A stretch of 64,000 bases of DNA from Metaphire vulgaris. Lineage: Eukaryota > Annelida > Clitellata > Crassiclitellata > Megascolecidae. Under the pieces are notes generated by a model. The model ran no database searches, was not told the origin of the DNA, and saw only the letters and a program-made list of their open reading frames with translations. Location: positions 13,409,794-13,473,793 of the forward strand of contig CM030840.1 in the NCBI GenBank assembly GCA_018105865.1, written 5' to 3'. Below are positions 22,296 to 45,300 of the stretch, one piece after another (position 1 is the first letter of the stretch; every line of letters starts with the position of its first letter). The position numbers and the translations under genes are program-made.

Positions 22296-24810
22296 ATGAA
22301 CTAACTAAATAAAACCTTTCGGAAATGTGCTGTTTGAATTGAATTTATCGAGGTCACAATGTGATTCGACATGGACTTGCACAGTTTAATTTCACTTGGA
22401 CCTGAAAAGCTGTCCAGAAATACCGAAAATATCCAAACGGAAACGTAACAAACCTCTTATGAACCCTATCTATTGAGGAGGGGATTCCGTCCGTAAGCAC
22501 CTATTTACTATCTCCTCATGTTCGCTATACACATCTGGCAACAGCTTCTTCGCCTCTCTTGCTGTCCTCCTCGCTAGATTAGAGAGCAATTTGAAAATTG
22601 GCCGTGACAGAGTGAAGAACAGATAATTATTAATGGAGAAAACGTTCCTCTTTGTGCACATGTAAAGAACGAGAAGATACTCTACATCCTGCCGACAATG
22701 TTGAATTACCTGAAAGATAAGCTAACCGCAAAGTAGACAGACAGACAGACAGACAGAATGAAAGAAAGACAGACAAACAGGTATAGAAAAAGATGTGGTA
22801 ATCAGTTGTAGACTAGAAGAGGCTCCAGAGAGATTTTCTATCTTTCCTATATTCTAGAATTAAAATTTCAATTTCCTGGAGCTGGTCATCGGAGTGCCGT
22901 TGAAGGAAATGCCTTGATAAACACAAGAGCTCCTATCTCTTAGGAAACGCTGAACTTATCAAACGGAAGGATTTCTAATTGACAGAGACACACGTCCGCG
23001 TCTAATAAAGCAATAATTTGTTCCTCCAATCGCTCGTTTAGTGATGAATATTCAATAGTTTGAATATTCAACCCGTTGAATATTCAAAAGTTACCATTTA
23101 GATGCACAGTGGCGGCACCAGGCACGGGCTTTAGACCCAACCTTAAAGTTTCCCTAAGCGCCATTTAGCCATTCAAAAACTATGGTGACAGTTTTATCTG
23201 TCAGACTTTAACGTTTCTCATTTCAAAACTTCTGATCGCAAAAATTACGAGACATTGAAATGATTGTTAAATGATTTGAACTGAGCTATTTCCTCGAAAA
23301 GTTTATTCAATTTACTTTAGCTTGTTAATTACTGGACTGAAATGTCGCACTACTTTGGCGGATACATGCGAATTTTACAGAAGCATGAACATAAATATTT
23401 TACACCCCCTAACACCCCCACAGCGTCCCCAGAATATACCAACACCCCCAAATTGATAATTCTAGAAATAACCCTGAGCATGAACAATATTGGGCGCGCA
23501 AATGTGCGAATGGTCATTTGCAAACGCCTAATTGTAGGCTTGCGTTAGAAAATCATTGGATTACAATATACTTGGCACGCTTGGCACATCGATTTTTATG
23601 TGTGGCCTAGAGCTATCAAATAATTATGACACAGTAGCTTAGCTTTCATCTTTATCCATGTGTGTGTCATGGAAGAATGGCTGGCTCTAACATTTTTCAA
23701 CATCTCTTTGCATATTTGGACTGCAAAACGTCGCCTCTAAGTTCCGGAACTACTTAGGATAATTTGATATCATTCTGAGTTGTATTGAGCCTGTTCCTGT
23801 CACGTTTGTATAATCAAGCTGTAGTCAACATATGACTCTAATTGGCGCTAGTGGCAAAGTAGCTAAGTTATAAATTGCATGCAAGCTGACCTTAGAACAG
23901 GGATGCACAGTCCGCGACCCGCGGGTCGGATCTGGCCCGCCAGCGTGTTCTGTCCGGCCCTCGAATCAAATTAAAACAAAACACAGAAAACTAGCCTGAA
24001 TACAGAAATTTCGTCATAGCAAATTTTATATTATAAAAACTGGTCTCTCCATATCAATGTTATTATTACACATATTTGTGTCAATCAACATTTATTGAAG
24101 TTAATTTTGTTTAAATACAGGTAGCAGTTTTATATGAAATATATTATAAATTATAAAACATACTGTAACGAAATACAAATAGGCTAGAATAATAATAATA
24201 ATAATAATATTAATACAAAAAATCTGATGTCCAGTACTAATAATTAATACAAAAATAGTTTAAATAATGATAAAAATATTAATACAGAAATCGATAGAAA
24301 TATATGAGAATTAGCCAGTAAGGCCTAAAATGAGAGGTCCTGAGTATGGGAGAGGGCCGGTAAACTGAGTTTTCACTCCGATTATCAAATAAGGGTTAGT
24401 GTATCATCCGAAAGGAGTGTGTACAGCTCTTCAAATTGGCGGCGTGGAAGTGCACCATTATCATCGTCATCATCGTCGTCGTCGTCATCATCATCAAGAT
24501 GACATAGTTGCTGTTGCTTTAAAATTGAACGGTAAAGGGTGGGAGCTTGCAAATACAGTAGTAGCCACAATATGCCACAATATGCATAAATTATAGGCCG
24601 TTTTGCAACATTGAAAGTATAGGTTATTCGTGAAAGTTTGTCCTAAACTTTAAAGTTCCTTCTCCAAAATTCCTGACTTCGTAGTTGCATTCTAGCACTG
24701 ATATTCAAATTACAATTGATTCGTAGAGCAATATTTTTCAGCGACAAATTTAGTGATTTGAAATCCTATGGCAATTATTGAACGGTGCGCAGCAGTATAA
24801 TAATGGATTA
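22296..24810. other. intergenic, mostly unclassified
   Basis: No gene recognised. 22737-22780 is a short (GACA)n. 23044-23090 has gaatattcaa words in inverted order. 23898 onward starts caggatgcacag-like (cagggatgcacagtccgcga), resembling the 5' end of a hAT element, but no matching 3' end or target duplication was found. Confidence 0.4.
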
Positions 24811-24811
24811 G

Positions 24812-24972
<161 letters not shown>

Positions 24973-26255
24973 AGAAGAAGAAGAATAACAATAATTAATA
25001 ATAATAACAATAATAATAATAATGGTTATTATTATTATACAAAACATAATAGGGTACTCAAACTTTTTTGAAGCCGGTCCACATTTCGTCTTCCGTCATT
25101 CGTTAGGGTCCACTAGTTATAAGCGAAGTCTTATTATTCCTATGCCTACTACGGCATAGTATGCAACTACGTGTAAATGCGGGTCCTCTTAATAGACTGT
25201 TAAAAGTGCACCAAGGCAACAGATAAAAGTGAGAAAACTATAATGAAAGTAATACATTTTAGGATATTGGCAATCTCAACCTGGAAAAGGTTTTCATGGT
25301 CATTAGTTCTAATACTGGGGTCTGGGGCGGAGTCCCGATCGCAAAACTTTTGAGAAATATTAGAAATAGAAGGTGAGCCTTGGTGCATACCTCAAAAACT
25401 TTAATCATGATTTATTACTGAGTGACCAAAGGCTGTAATAAAGCTGGAACAGTACTACGACGGAAATACATAAGACACATGTTCAAAGAACTGCTGCGGT
25501 CCACAAGAACCAGCCTTGCGGTCTGGACTGTGGACTGCGGGCCGCGGAATAAAGATAAGAATAAACATAAGAATAAATGCGATTGATGTCTCCGTTTTGA
25601 CCTTGTATTCAGAATGCAATAAGTTGGGTCGAACCCTATCATGTAGTGAGAAATCGAGTAATGTGAGATAGCAAAGCAATTACTTTAGGTCTACGATGAC
25701 CCACCAATAATGTATAATTAAGCATGCCACCCGGGTAAAGTTTAGCACATTCAGGATGTTTGAGGATTTGATTTCATTTCTAGAATGTGTTGAAAATCCG
25801 TGGTAACAATCACTTCAAGCATTTCGGTAAAAGGATTTGTTTCTGCAATCATTGTCGTTCCTTGCGCTGGGGTAAGTTAGCGGTGCAGTGTAGGCAATAT
25901 TTTTCTTTCCGGATAACAGTACATTTAATTTTGGTATTCGTGAAATCTAAAAATGTCTTGAAACAGTGCGGAAAAGCATCCATACAGTCTGTATGGATGC
26001 TTCTGCATGATACAGAAAATATCGAGGATCTTGACTTCTAAGCTTCCGCTTCTAAATACAAGGCCAAAACGGAGATTTCAATCGTATTCATACAGTAGGC
26101 CTGTATATTGATATACAATTATACATATATACAATTATTATCTTAAACGACTTTATTAAAGAATAATTTTCAGAAATTCTTTTTATATTCAATTGGATCT
26201 GATTTGCACAAAATGCTGTCCATAGATTGATTGGTTGAATCGATTATTGCAAAGG

Positions 26256-38344
<12,089 letters not shown>

Positions 38345-38965
38345 AACACATAGCGCTAACATTTGCTCTCTCTCTCTCATATTCGAGAGTGCTGGCATTT
38401 GCACTAAAAATGTTCTTGCTTTTTTGCATTTATTCAGTAGAATCATCAAACGAACCCAGAAGGATAACATCAATTCAGTTGCTTTATTATCGCAAATTTT
38501 CAATGAAATCCTAATATTTACTGCGCTAACAGTTTATTTAATCAGAGACATAATAAATTGGCGTTTGGAATTAGACAAAGAGTAAAAATGAACATTAATC
38601 AAGAACTGACGTGTATGCCAACGTATTCGGCTTATTCGTTCAGAATATTGAATCTAAATGATATCATATTCCTTATTTTATTCCGAATTAAGCTTAATCT
38701 TAATCTTGCTTGCTAAAATAACAGTTGTAGCACAAACATATCCGCATAGGCCTATCTGTCGACTCAAGTTATTTTTCTATTTAGTTCGAAGAATCATAAA
38801 AGTTGCTTGTCTATTAAATGAGTAATTAGACATCGAATGGCTTTCCTAAATCATAATAATAATTATCTATGTCCTGTATTCTCCAACAAACACATAAGCT
38901 GTTTATCTCAGTGCTGCATAGCAATTATCTAATAAGGCATTACATACAGTTGTACTATCTTATTA

Positions 38966-40445
38966 AATAATTCTCGATGTCCGTCCGTACGTCCGTCCGT
39001 CCGACGGCAACACGGCAGATATTGCAAGACGCTGTTGTCATTGACAACCAAATATTGTTTAATCAAAACTGTATTATTATCAACGAAGCGTTTAACAAGC
39101 GTCTTAATTGCAGCTTAAAACCCCGTCCCCTTCCCTCACCCCATCCCTCTCTCAATCGCCCAGGCCCCAATTCCCGCCCCGGCCCCAAATCCCCGTTCCC
39201 CTTCCCTCTCCCCATCCCTCTCCCAATCCCCTTCCCTCCCCCATCCCTCTCCCAATCCCTGCCCAACACATCTCCGCCCTACCCCACAGGCCCCAAACTC
39301 CCGTTCCCCTTCCCTCTCCCAACCCCTTCCCTCTCCCCATCCCTCTATCCCCAGGCCCCTAACCCATACCGCCCCGCCTACTCCACAGGCCCCAAACCCA
39401 CTTTCCTCCTCCCAAACCTCCCTTTCCTCTCCCAAACCCCATTCCCTCTCACCATCCCTTTCCCAATCGATCCGGCCCAACCCATCTAGACAAAACCCCG
39501 TTCTCAAAATGAACATTAAACCTCAAACGAACTGAAAACCCGTACAACCCACTTTCCTCCTCCCAAACCTCCATTCCCTCTCCCAATGCCCTGCCCCCGT
39601 TATTATACATATTTATTCCTTTCTAGCCTTAATACCTATTTTTAAAATTTAACCCCTCAAGTGGGGATTAAATTTTCAGACATAAATCACCGTACTGGGG
39701 ATTTAATTTTTAGAAAAGCGTTCTTCAGAAATGATTGCTGTAACGTTTTAAATTTGCTATATCTAAATGATAAAAATATGAGGTTTGCACCATTGTTTAG
39801 ATTGTTTATTCCTCTTTCTAACAGTTCAAAACAAAAACATTAGGGATAGAGTCCACTTTACGGCCTAAAATATCACCCTCCCCTCAAAAAATTTTAAAGC
39901 CCCTAAAAAATATAACATTTTGGTCAGCACATGTCAAAACAAAATAAACCAAAAATTTTGAAAATCGGTTGACATTTGGTAAAGATCTATCAATTCTCAC
40001 CCCAATGTTTGATTTTTATCGGTGAATTTAGTTTTGAATTCTGAATTATAAATTACATGATCCAGCGAAGGCATTATGCCCATTGTCTCATTAAATCGAT
40101 TTCTGTTTCATTCAATATTTTAATTTTAGTTTCCTATTTTTGACATCTATATAAGAGCTAAGAAGATGGTTTGCTTGTTTAGCCTTTTTTTAATCAAAAC
40201 AAAAAGTAATTTGCGAAAAAAGTAATGAGGAGCAGGCTATTGCAAAAAGCGCCAGCAAACAAGAGAATCAAAGCACTGCATGTCGTTCGACAGCAAACAC
40301 ATACGTAGACTATCAAGTTTCAGAAAATTCATGCGAATGGGCGTTAACTCGGTTGAAGAAAAAGGCGGCGAGTTAGGAAATTAATTGCTAAAATCTATTG
40401 CATTTGCACAAAATTACAGTTGTCATTTTTGACCTGTAAACACCT
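38966..40445 (+). mobile_element. Helitron-like non-autonomous element with C-rich minisatellite, copy 1
   Basis: Left end attctcgatgtccgtcc; body contains aatattgtttaatcaaaac, then about 470 bp of cccttccctctccccat-type minisatellite (39120-39590). The right end is a mutated hairpin (gtcatttttgac) and tgtaaacacc. Copies 2 and 3 (58930-60580, 60585-62523) are inverted relative to it. No transposase or helicase frame. Confidence 0.55.
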
Positions 40446-40511
40446 TTTTTAAAATAAACACGTGTGAAAATCTGTAATGTTTTCTATTGCAATGTTAATA
40501 ATTAATTATTC

Positions 40512-40920
40512 GGGCTCGTCTGTAAATGACGGCACGCGATTTTGGCAGTTTTTGACCTCAACCCCTTCGTCAGACGTCGTCACAAAAAGTCAGAACCCCT
40601 CAAATATGACGTCACAAAGCGTTAACCCCTCTTGTCGTCTTTCCAATTCCAATGTCAAAATTAACGTTTCGTTTAAAAATATTTATTATAATTATTATAG
40701 TTGAAACAATATACAGAAATTTTTTTAAATGCTTTGTTAAAATGAAGTATATAATAATTATAAATGTAAAATACGTTCAATTTTGCGGTAACATAGCATT
40801 GCGGTATTAATAAAAGAAATAGTTAGTATTATGTGACGTCACGTTTCTGGACCTCCGTCGTCACACATCGTCCCAAATGTTTGACCACCCTAACTGCGTG
40901 ACGTCATTTATGGACGGACG
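40512..40920. mobile_element. GGGC(T/C)..TC..TAAATGACG inverted-repeat element
   Basis: Ends gggctcgtctgtaaatgacg and gtgacgtcatttatggacgg are inverted. The interior is shared, inverted, with 51838-52173. About 400 bp, AT-rich, non-coding. Superfamily not assigned. Confidence 0.6.
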
Positions 40921-41029
40921 CTTACGCTTATATCGTTGTAAACGCACATTATGTCATTCACAGAATGAGGATTCGCGAGAGGGAAAGGGAAGCAAGTCAG
41001 GAGTGAACAATTTGTCCAAGATCGCTATG

Positions 41030-41105
41030 CGGTGACTAGGGTCAGATTTGAACCCATAACCTCCGATTGCGAGCAGGAACACTACCTACCGCTACTCTAC
41101 TGCAC
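41030..41105 (-). mobile_element. tRNA-like SINE head fragment
   Basis: The minus strand shows gtagagtagcggtaggtagtg and gttatgggttcaaatctgac (B-box like GGTTCAAATC). Short and isolated; a decayed SINE from a family different to 31130 and 50995. Confidence 0.45.
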
Positions 41106-41456
41106 GTTTAGAATCGAACTATGCATTAATAGAAAATCAATCCTAAACCCACGTACTGCGAAGACAGTTTTACCAGCGTTTTCCGCAAAAGAGTGATATC
41201 CATTATACACAAACCCTTATATAAATTACAGTTCAGTCTGTAAATGTTCTAATAATTAGTGCTCGATTAGCCTACAATTAGACAAATTCTGTCTTCGCCG
41301 GATATTAATTGTGTGTATTCTCACCGGTTAGTTCTACTGACTGCAAGTTTAGTATTAAAGAAAAATCCACATAATTATTCTGCGGCGCAATGCATTGTAC
41401 TCTTTAACCCGAATTATTCAGAAAGTCAGCCTCGTGGTTAAATTGTAACCCTGATG

Positions 41457-41574
41457 GATATCGCCGACTGTTCTTCAAAATATCTGCATCTGTAAAATAG
41501 AAATCGTTTTCCTGATTATACTGATATCGCCGACTGTTCTTCAAAATATCTGCATCTGTAAAATAGAAATCTGC
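41457..41574 (+). repeat. 66-bp tandem duplication
   Basis: atatcgccgactgttcttca... occurs at 41457 and again at 41523 almost unchanged, immediately before the trinucleotide array. Confidence 0.9.
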
Positions 41575-41587
41575 TTTTGTAATACTG

Positions 41588-41622
<35 letters not shown>

Positions 41623-41850
41623 ACAAACAATATGCTATGCTGCTGCTGCTGCTGCTGCTGTGCTGCTGCTGCACCACCTACTGGCTACTACTACTACCAC
41701 CACTACTGTTACTGCTCCTACTACTACTGCTGCTACTACCATACTACTACTACTACTACTACTACTACTAATAATAATAATAATAATAATAATGCAATAA
41801 TAATAGCAATAATAATACTAGTAATAATAATAGTAATAATAATAACACTG
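41588..41850 (+). repeat. (CTG)n / (ACT)n / (AAT)n trinucleotide array
   Basis: ctg blocks (41588-41625, 41640-41670), then cta/act and aat blocks. Open frames here are artefacts. Confidence 0.95.
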
Positions 41851-42287
41851 GTCTACATCAATTTTGCTGACTTGAAGACAACATGTGATCTTTATGTATT
41901 TTGGTGTGCTGAATCCAAAAATCACACCCATTTCTCCCATCACGTCCAGTTTTCCCCGCAAAACGCTGTTTACTGATTTACTGTTTACAGTAATAACATG
42001 GCATTATGCATTATAATTCTTTAGCTATATTGAATATGCAAAAGATAAGGATGTGCAAAAAGCTATGCTTAATATGCAGTGGACATAACTATTTAATAAC
42101 ACAACAGTTTAATAGGCAGTTTTAAACTGCAGACGTCAGCATTTTATGGATATAGGCATATATAAGCAGCGTGAAACCGACGGCAGCATTCAGTCGTTCA
42201 TGAGGCTTACAAGTTGCAGCAAATGTAACTATTTTAACTAGTTTTCTGTAGAATATGTAAACCAGCACTTGAACACTTCGTGGGTAG

Positions 42288-43404
42288 TGCAGGAATGATC
42301 CTGACAAATTTTGCACATTTGTGGTTGTTTTACAGCACCTAAACAAAGGAGAGAGGTGTTTGAATTTGTGCATAAAGCTTATCATGCATATTTCGCAGTT
42401 AAATTGGGTGACCAGGAAAACCTTGGGCACCGCATAAAGTGTGCAGGACATTTGTTGAAAGCCTCAGACAGTTCATAATGTGACTAAAGGTCAGAGTTTT
42501 TCTCTGTCTTAGCTTTCTCTGGTCTTAGCTTTGGAGTTCCAATGGTGTGGCGAGAGCCTCGAAACCATGCATGTTGATAACTGCTACTTCTGCCTGGTAA
42601 ATATTTCAGGCATGTCCACAAAGACAAAATCTTCCAACCAGTACCCAAATCACCCCCTGCTCTGAGACCAGTTGCTCACTGTGACGAAGTTCCTGTACCT
42701 ATTTGCACTACTTTGGGTGTTTCTGACAACGATGAATTTAGTCAGTCAACAGACACGAATGGTGAAGATTTCATGGCCTCAGAAGTTGACGCTGGAATGC
42801 ACCAAACATTCAACCAAGCTGAGTTGTAAGACCTTATATGAGATCTAGATCTGCCGAAGTCGTCAGCAGAGTTACTGGGTTCAAGACTGAAGAAAAAGAA
42901 CCTGTTCAGTGTTGGCTCCAGGAACCACGCTTATGTATCATGGCAGAGAGAATGATCTTTTGAAATATTTCCATATGGAGGAGGAGTTTGTATACTGCAT
43001 CAACATCAAAGGACTTATTGAATCAATGGGATGTTATAGTTGTAGACAAGATGCTTTTTACGACCTGATTACTGACTTACTTAGCAACTTAAGAGTCGAG
43101 AATTATGACCTTTCAGTTCAAAATTCGAAGATTGCTTTTCGAAGACTGGGAGCAAACATAAGTGTCAAGTTGCATTTCCTTCATAGCTACCTGAACTTCA
43201 AATCTTGGAGCTATGAGTGAAGAACAAGGAGAATGCTTCCATCAAGACATCAAGACCATGGAACGTAGATATCAAGGCAGATGGAACTCAAACATTATGG
43301 CAGACTACTGCTGGTGTTTACAGTGTGACAACTGTGACCATAACTATACCAGAGCATCCAAAAAGAGAAGATTCCTTTCTCAGAACTTAAATTTAAGCAA
43401 CTAG
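42288..43404 (+). pseudogene. degenerate copy of a widespread uncharacterised gene family ('EEQGE.FHQDI' proteins)
   Basis: Pieces in order across several frames: CRNDPDKFC (about 42288), VKLGDQ (about 42393), PMVWREPRNHA and NCYFCLVNISG (about 42540-42610), ALRPVAHCDEVPVP (about 42660), LPKSSAELLGSRLKKKNL (about 42852), GLIESMG, then RRLGANISVKLHFLHSYL (about 43140), SEEQGECFHQDIKTMERRYQGRW (about 43215) and NIMADYCWCL (about 43290). From memory, this order matches a multi-copy protein family common in arthropods and other invertebrates, probably transposon-associated. Stops, shifts and the loss of the central segment between GLIESMG and the C-terminal third make it dead. Confidence 0.65.
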
Positions 43405-43755
43405 CTATTGCTCTTATTGCTCTCTTGGTGAGATGACAGACTCATTTTTTGGCTGAATAAAAAATATGTGTTATCGGTTCTTCAGAATTTCCTATTTTCC
43501 TTTATGTTTGACTTGAACACCTTTAATTAAGCATTCCTCATTTGCGAAAAAATTTGACGTATTGCATAATTTTTGACTTCATATCTGGAATCAGCACCTC
43601 TCAATTGGGTAAAATCAGCAAAAATACTTAAGTCAGCAGAAAATTTTTTTTAAAATGTAGACCAGTGTAATCATAGTAATAATAATAATAATAATAAGGA
43701 TTTGTAGCTTTTAAAATAATTATCAAATAGACACGAATTTGCAAATCCATCCGAA

Positions 43756-44025
43756 AAGTGGCGTACCTAGTGTATAGCAGATAGAGCAGATGCAATGGCG
43801 CCACTTGAAGGGGGCGCCAAAGCCCAAGTGCGTTTGCTCTGCTCAACGCAGAAAGAGAGGAAGCCGAGAAGAAGCCGAGAAAATTGATTTTGAGCACATC
43901 ATAGAATAGCTCGCATTAGAAACAGCATGCATTTTTAGTTATAATCTTGTGTAAAAATCTCACTATATGTTAATTAAAATTTTTTATTACCTGCCAATTC
44001 AATTTTCTGACTAGGTACGCCCCTG
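43756..44025. mobile_element. hAT-type MITE (AGTGGCGTACCTAG ends), decayed TSD
   Basis: Starts agtggcgtacctagtg and ends actaggtacgcccctg, inverted. Flanks share only atcc. About 270 bp. Confidence 0.65.
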
Positions 44026-44064
44026 TATCCACGAGAGATCACGTCAACGCCATGAAAATAAGTC

Positions 44065-44068
<4 letters not shown>

Positions 44069-44131
<63 letters not shown>
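44069..44131 (+). repeat. (AG)n microsatellite
   Basis: About 31 ag units. Confidence 0.95.
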
Positions 44132-44135
<4 letters not shown>

Positions 44136-44457
44136 AAAGAGACTGTGGGGACTGGAAGGAAAGGCCAACTGGTAAAGATGTGGTTTGCTTAAATGTCTAA
44201 AGATATGTCATTCGCGAGAAGAATAAGGGTGGATTTCGGCGAGAAGTTCTGACAGTTAAAAAATATCTGATTTGCAATTGAGTTACGAATTCATTTTGGT
44301 CAATTCATGTAAGCAGATAAATTGTCCACTTATGATGAAACCGTTTTCTTATATAAACTAATTTCTTATCTTTGAACTCACGTGACATTTTAGAAAAATG
44401 ATAGTTGACGATTTTCTGATTCTAACAGTAAAATAAAAAAAGGTGAAAATCTTTATA

Positions 44458-44856
44458 GGGTCTGTCTATTAATAATTATGTCAACAATTTTTGGGCAATT
44501 TTTGACCCCCTCTTCCTTGTCAACAACTGTCAACTTTCAGTTATCCCCTCCATAATGACGTCAACAACTTTTGACCCCCCCCCCCAGATCAATGACAGGT
44601 CCCAATAACAAGGTTATTAATTTTGCGGTGATGACCATTTCCTCCTGTTTTGCTCATTGAGTGTCAGGCTATGACCTTTTTGCCATGCTTTTTTCCATTG
44701 TAATAAGTATTATTCCACGAAATTTCCTAGTTTTTGATTATTTATAAAAAGTGACATTGTTGACGTCAACTTCTCTTGACCCCTCCCCTGTCAACAACTG
44801 TCAAACTTTTTCAAACCCCCTCCCCTAAATTGTTGACGTAATTAATGGACAGCCCC
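44458..44856. mobile_element. GGGGCTGTCCATTAATTA inverted-repeat element
   Basis: Left end gggtctgtctattaataatta, right end taattaatggacagcccc (inverted). Repeated 'tcaacaactgtcaa' and 'gacccctcccc' words lie at both subterminal regions. About 400 bp, related in layout to 40512-40920. No coding capacity. Confidence 0.65.
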
Positions 44857-44901
44857 ACAATAATTGTAAGTGCCAAGTTTTTTTTTTAACATACTCTCCT
44901 T

Positions 44902-44904
<3 letters not shown>

Positions 44905-44951
<47 letters not shown>

Positions 44952-44965
44952 TTCAACGTTCAGGT

Positions 44966-45003
<38 letters not shown>

Positions 45004-45089
45004 GGTATATATATATATGCAACTTGCATATATATATTCAATTGCATATATATATATATATATATATATGCAACCCGAACGTTGAATGT
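44905..45089. repeat. (AT)n arrays within an inverted repeat
   Basis: Arm 44949-44975 (gcattcaacgtt...) and arm 45063-45089 (...aacgttgaatgt) are reverse complements with two mismatches. The interval and flank are nearly pure ta. Lies immediately 3' of the last receptor B tail exon. Confidence 0.85.
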
Positions 45090-45146
45090 TCGATCTTTGG
45101 TACTGCGGCCAGCACTTAAGTATAACGTATATGGCAGAATACTGAC

Positions 45147-45300
45147 TGGAATCGGAGAAGGCATAGGAGGATTTTTCGTCTAGTGGAGAATGAACGTCGT
45201 ATTCCTCGTCACCAATAATTTCATCGTAGCTTGCATAAGGTATCGGTTCTGAATCCGTTTCCAGTGCGAGATTATTCGCCGAAGAAGGAAACCCTACTTC
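45147..45300 (-). CDS. receptor B duplicate tail exon (second tyrosine lost)
   Basis: Acceptor TATTTGCAG; reads [10 protein letters not shown]...[18 protein letters not shown] then [14 protein letters not shown], donor-like GTCAGT at 45146. It aligns residue by residue with 46252-46410, but the YTPL there is HSPL here, leaving a single YxxI (YDEI). It is 5 nt shorter near its end. If the donor is not used, translation runs into the AT repeat, giving an Ile-Tyr tract, which is unlikely to be real. Confidence 0.6.

Noticed and set aside
23898..24365. complete hAT element starting cagggatgcacagtccgcg
   Set aside because: The 5' end looks right, but no inverted 3' end or second copy of the flank ccttagaa could be found.
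42122..42451. 109-codon minus-strand frame
   Set aside because: Overlaps, antisense, the N-terminal remnant of the pseudogene; no domain of its own.
43213..43404. separate small gene starting MSEEQGECFHQDIK
   Set aside because: It is the C-terminal part of the 42288-43404 pseudogene; the preceding motif RRLGANISVKLHFLHSYL belongs to the same protein in another frame.
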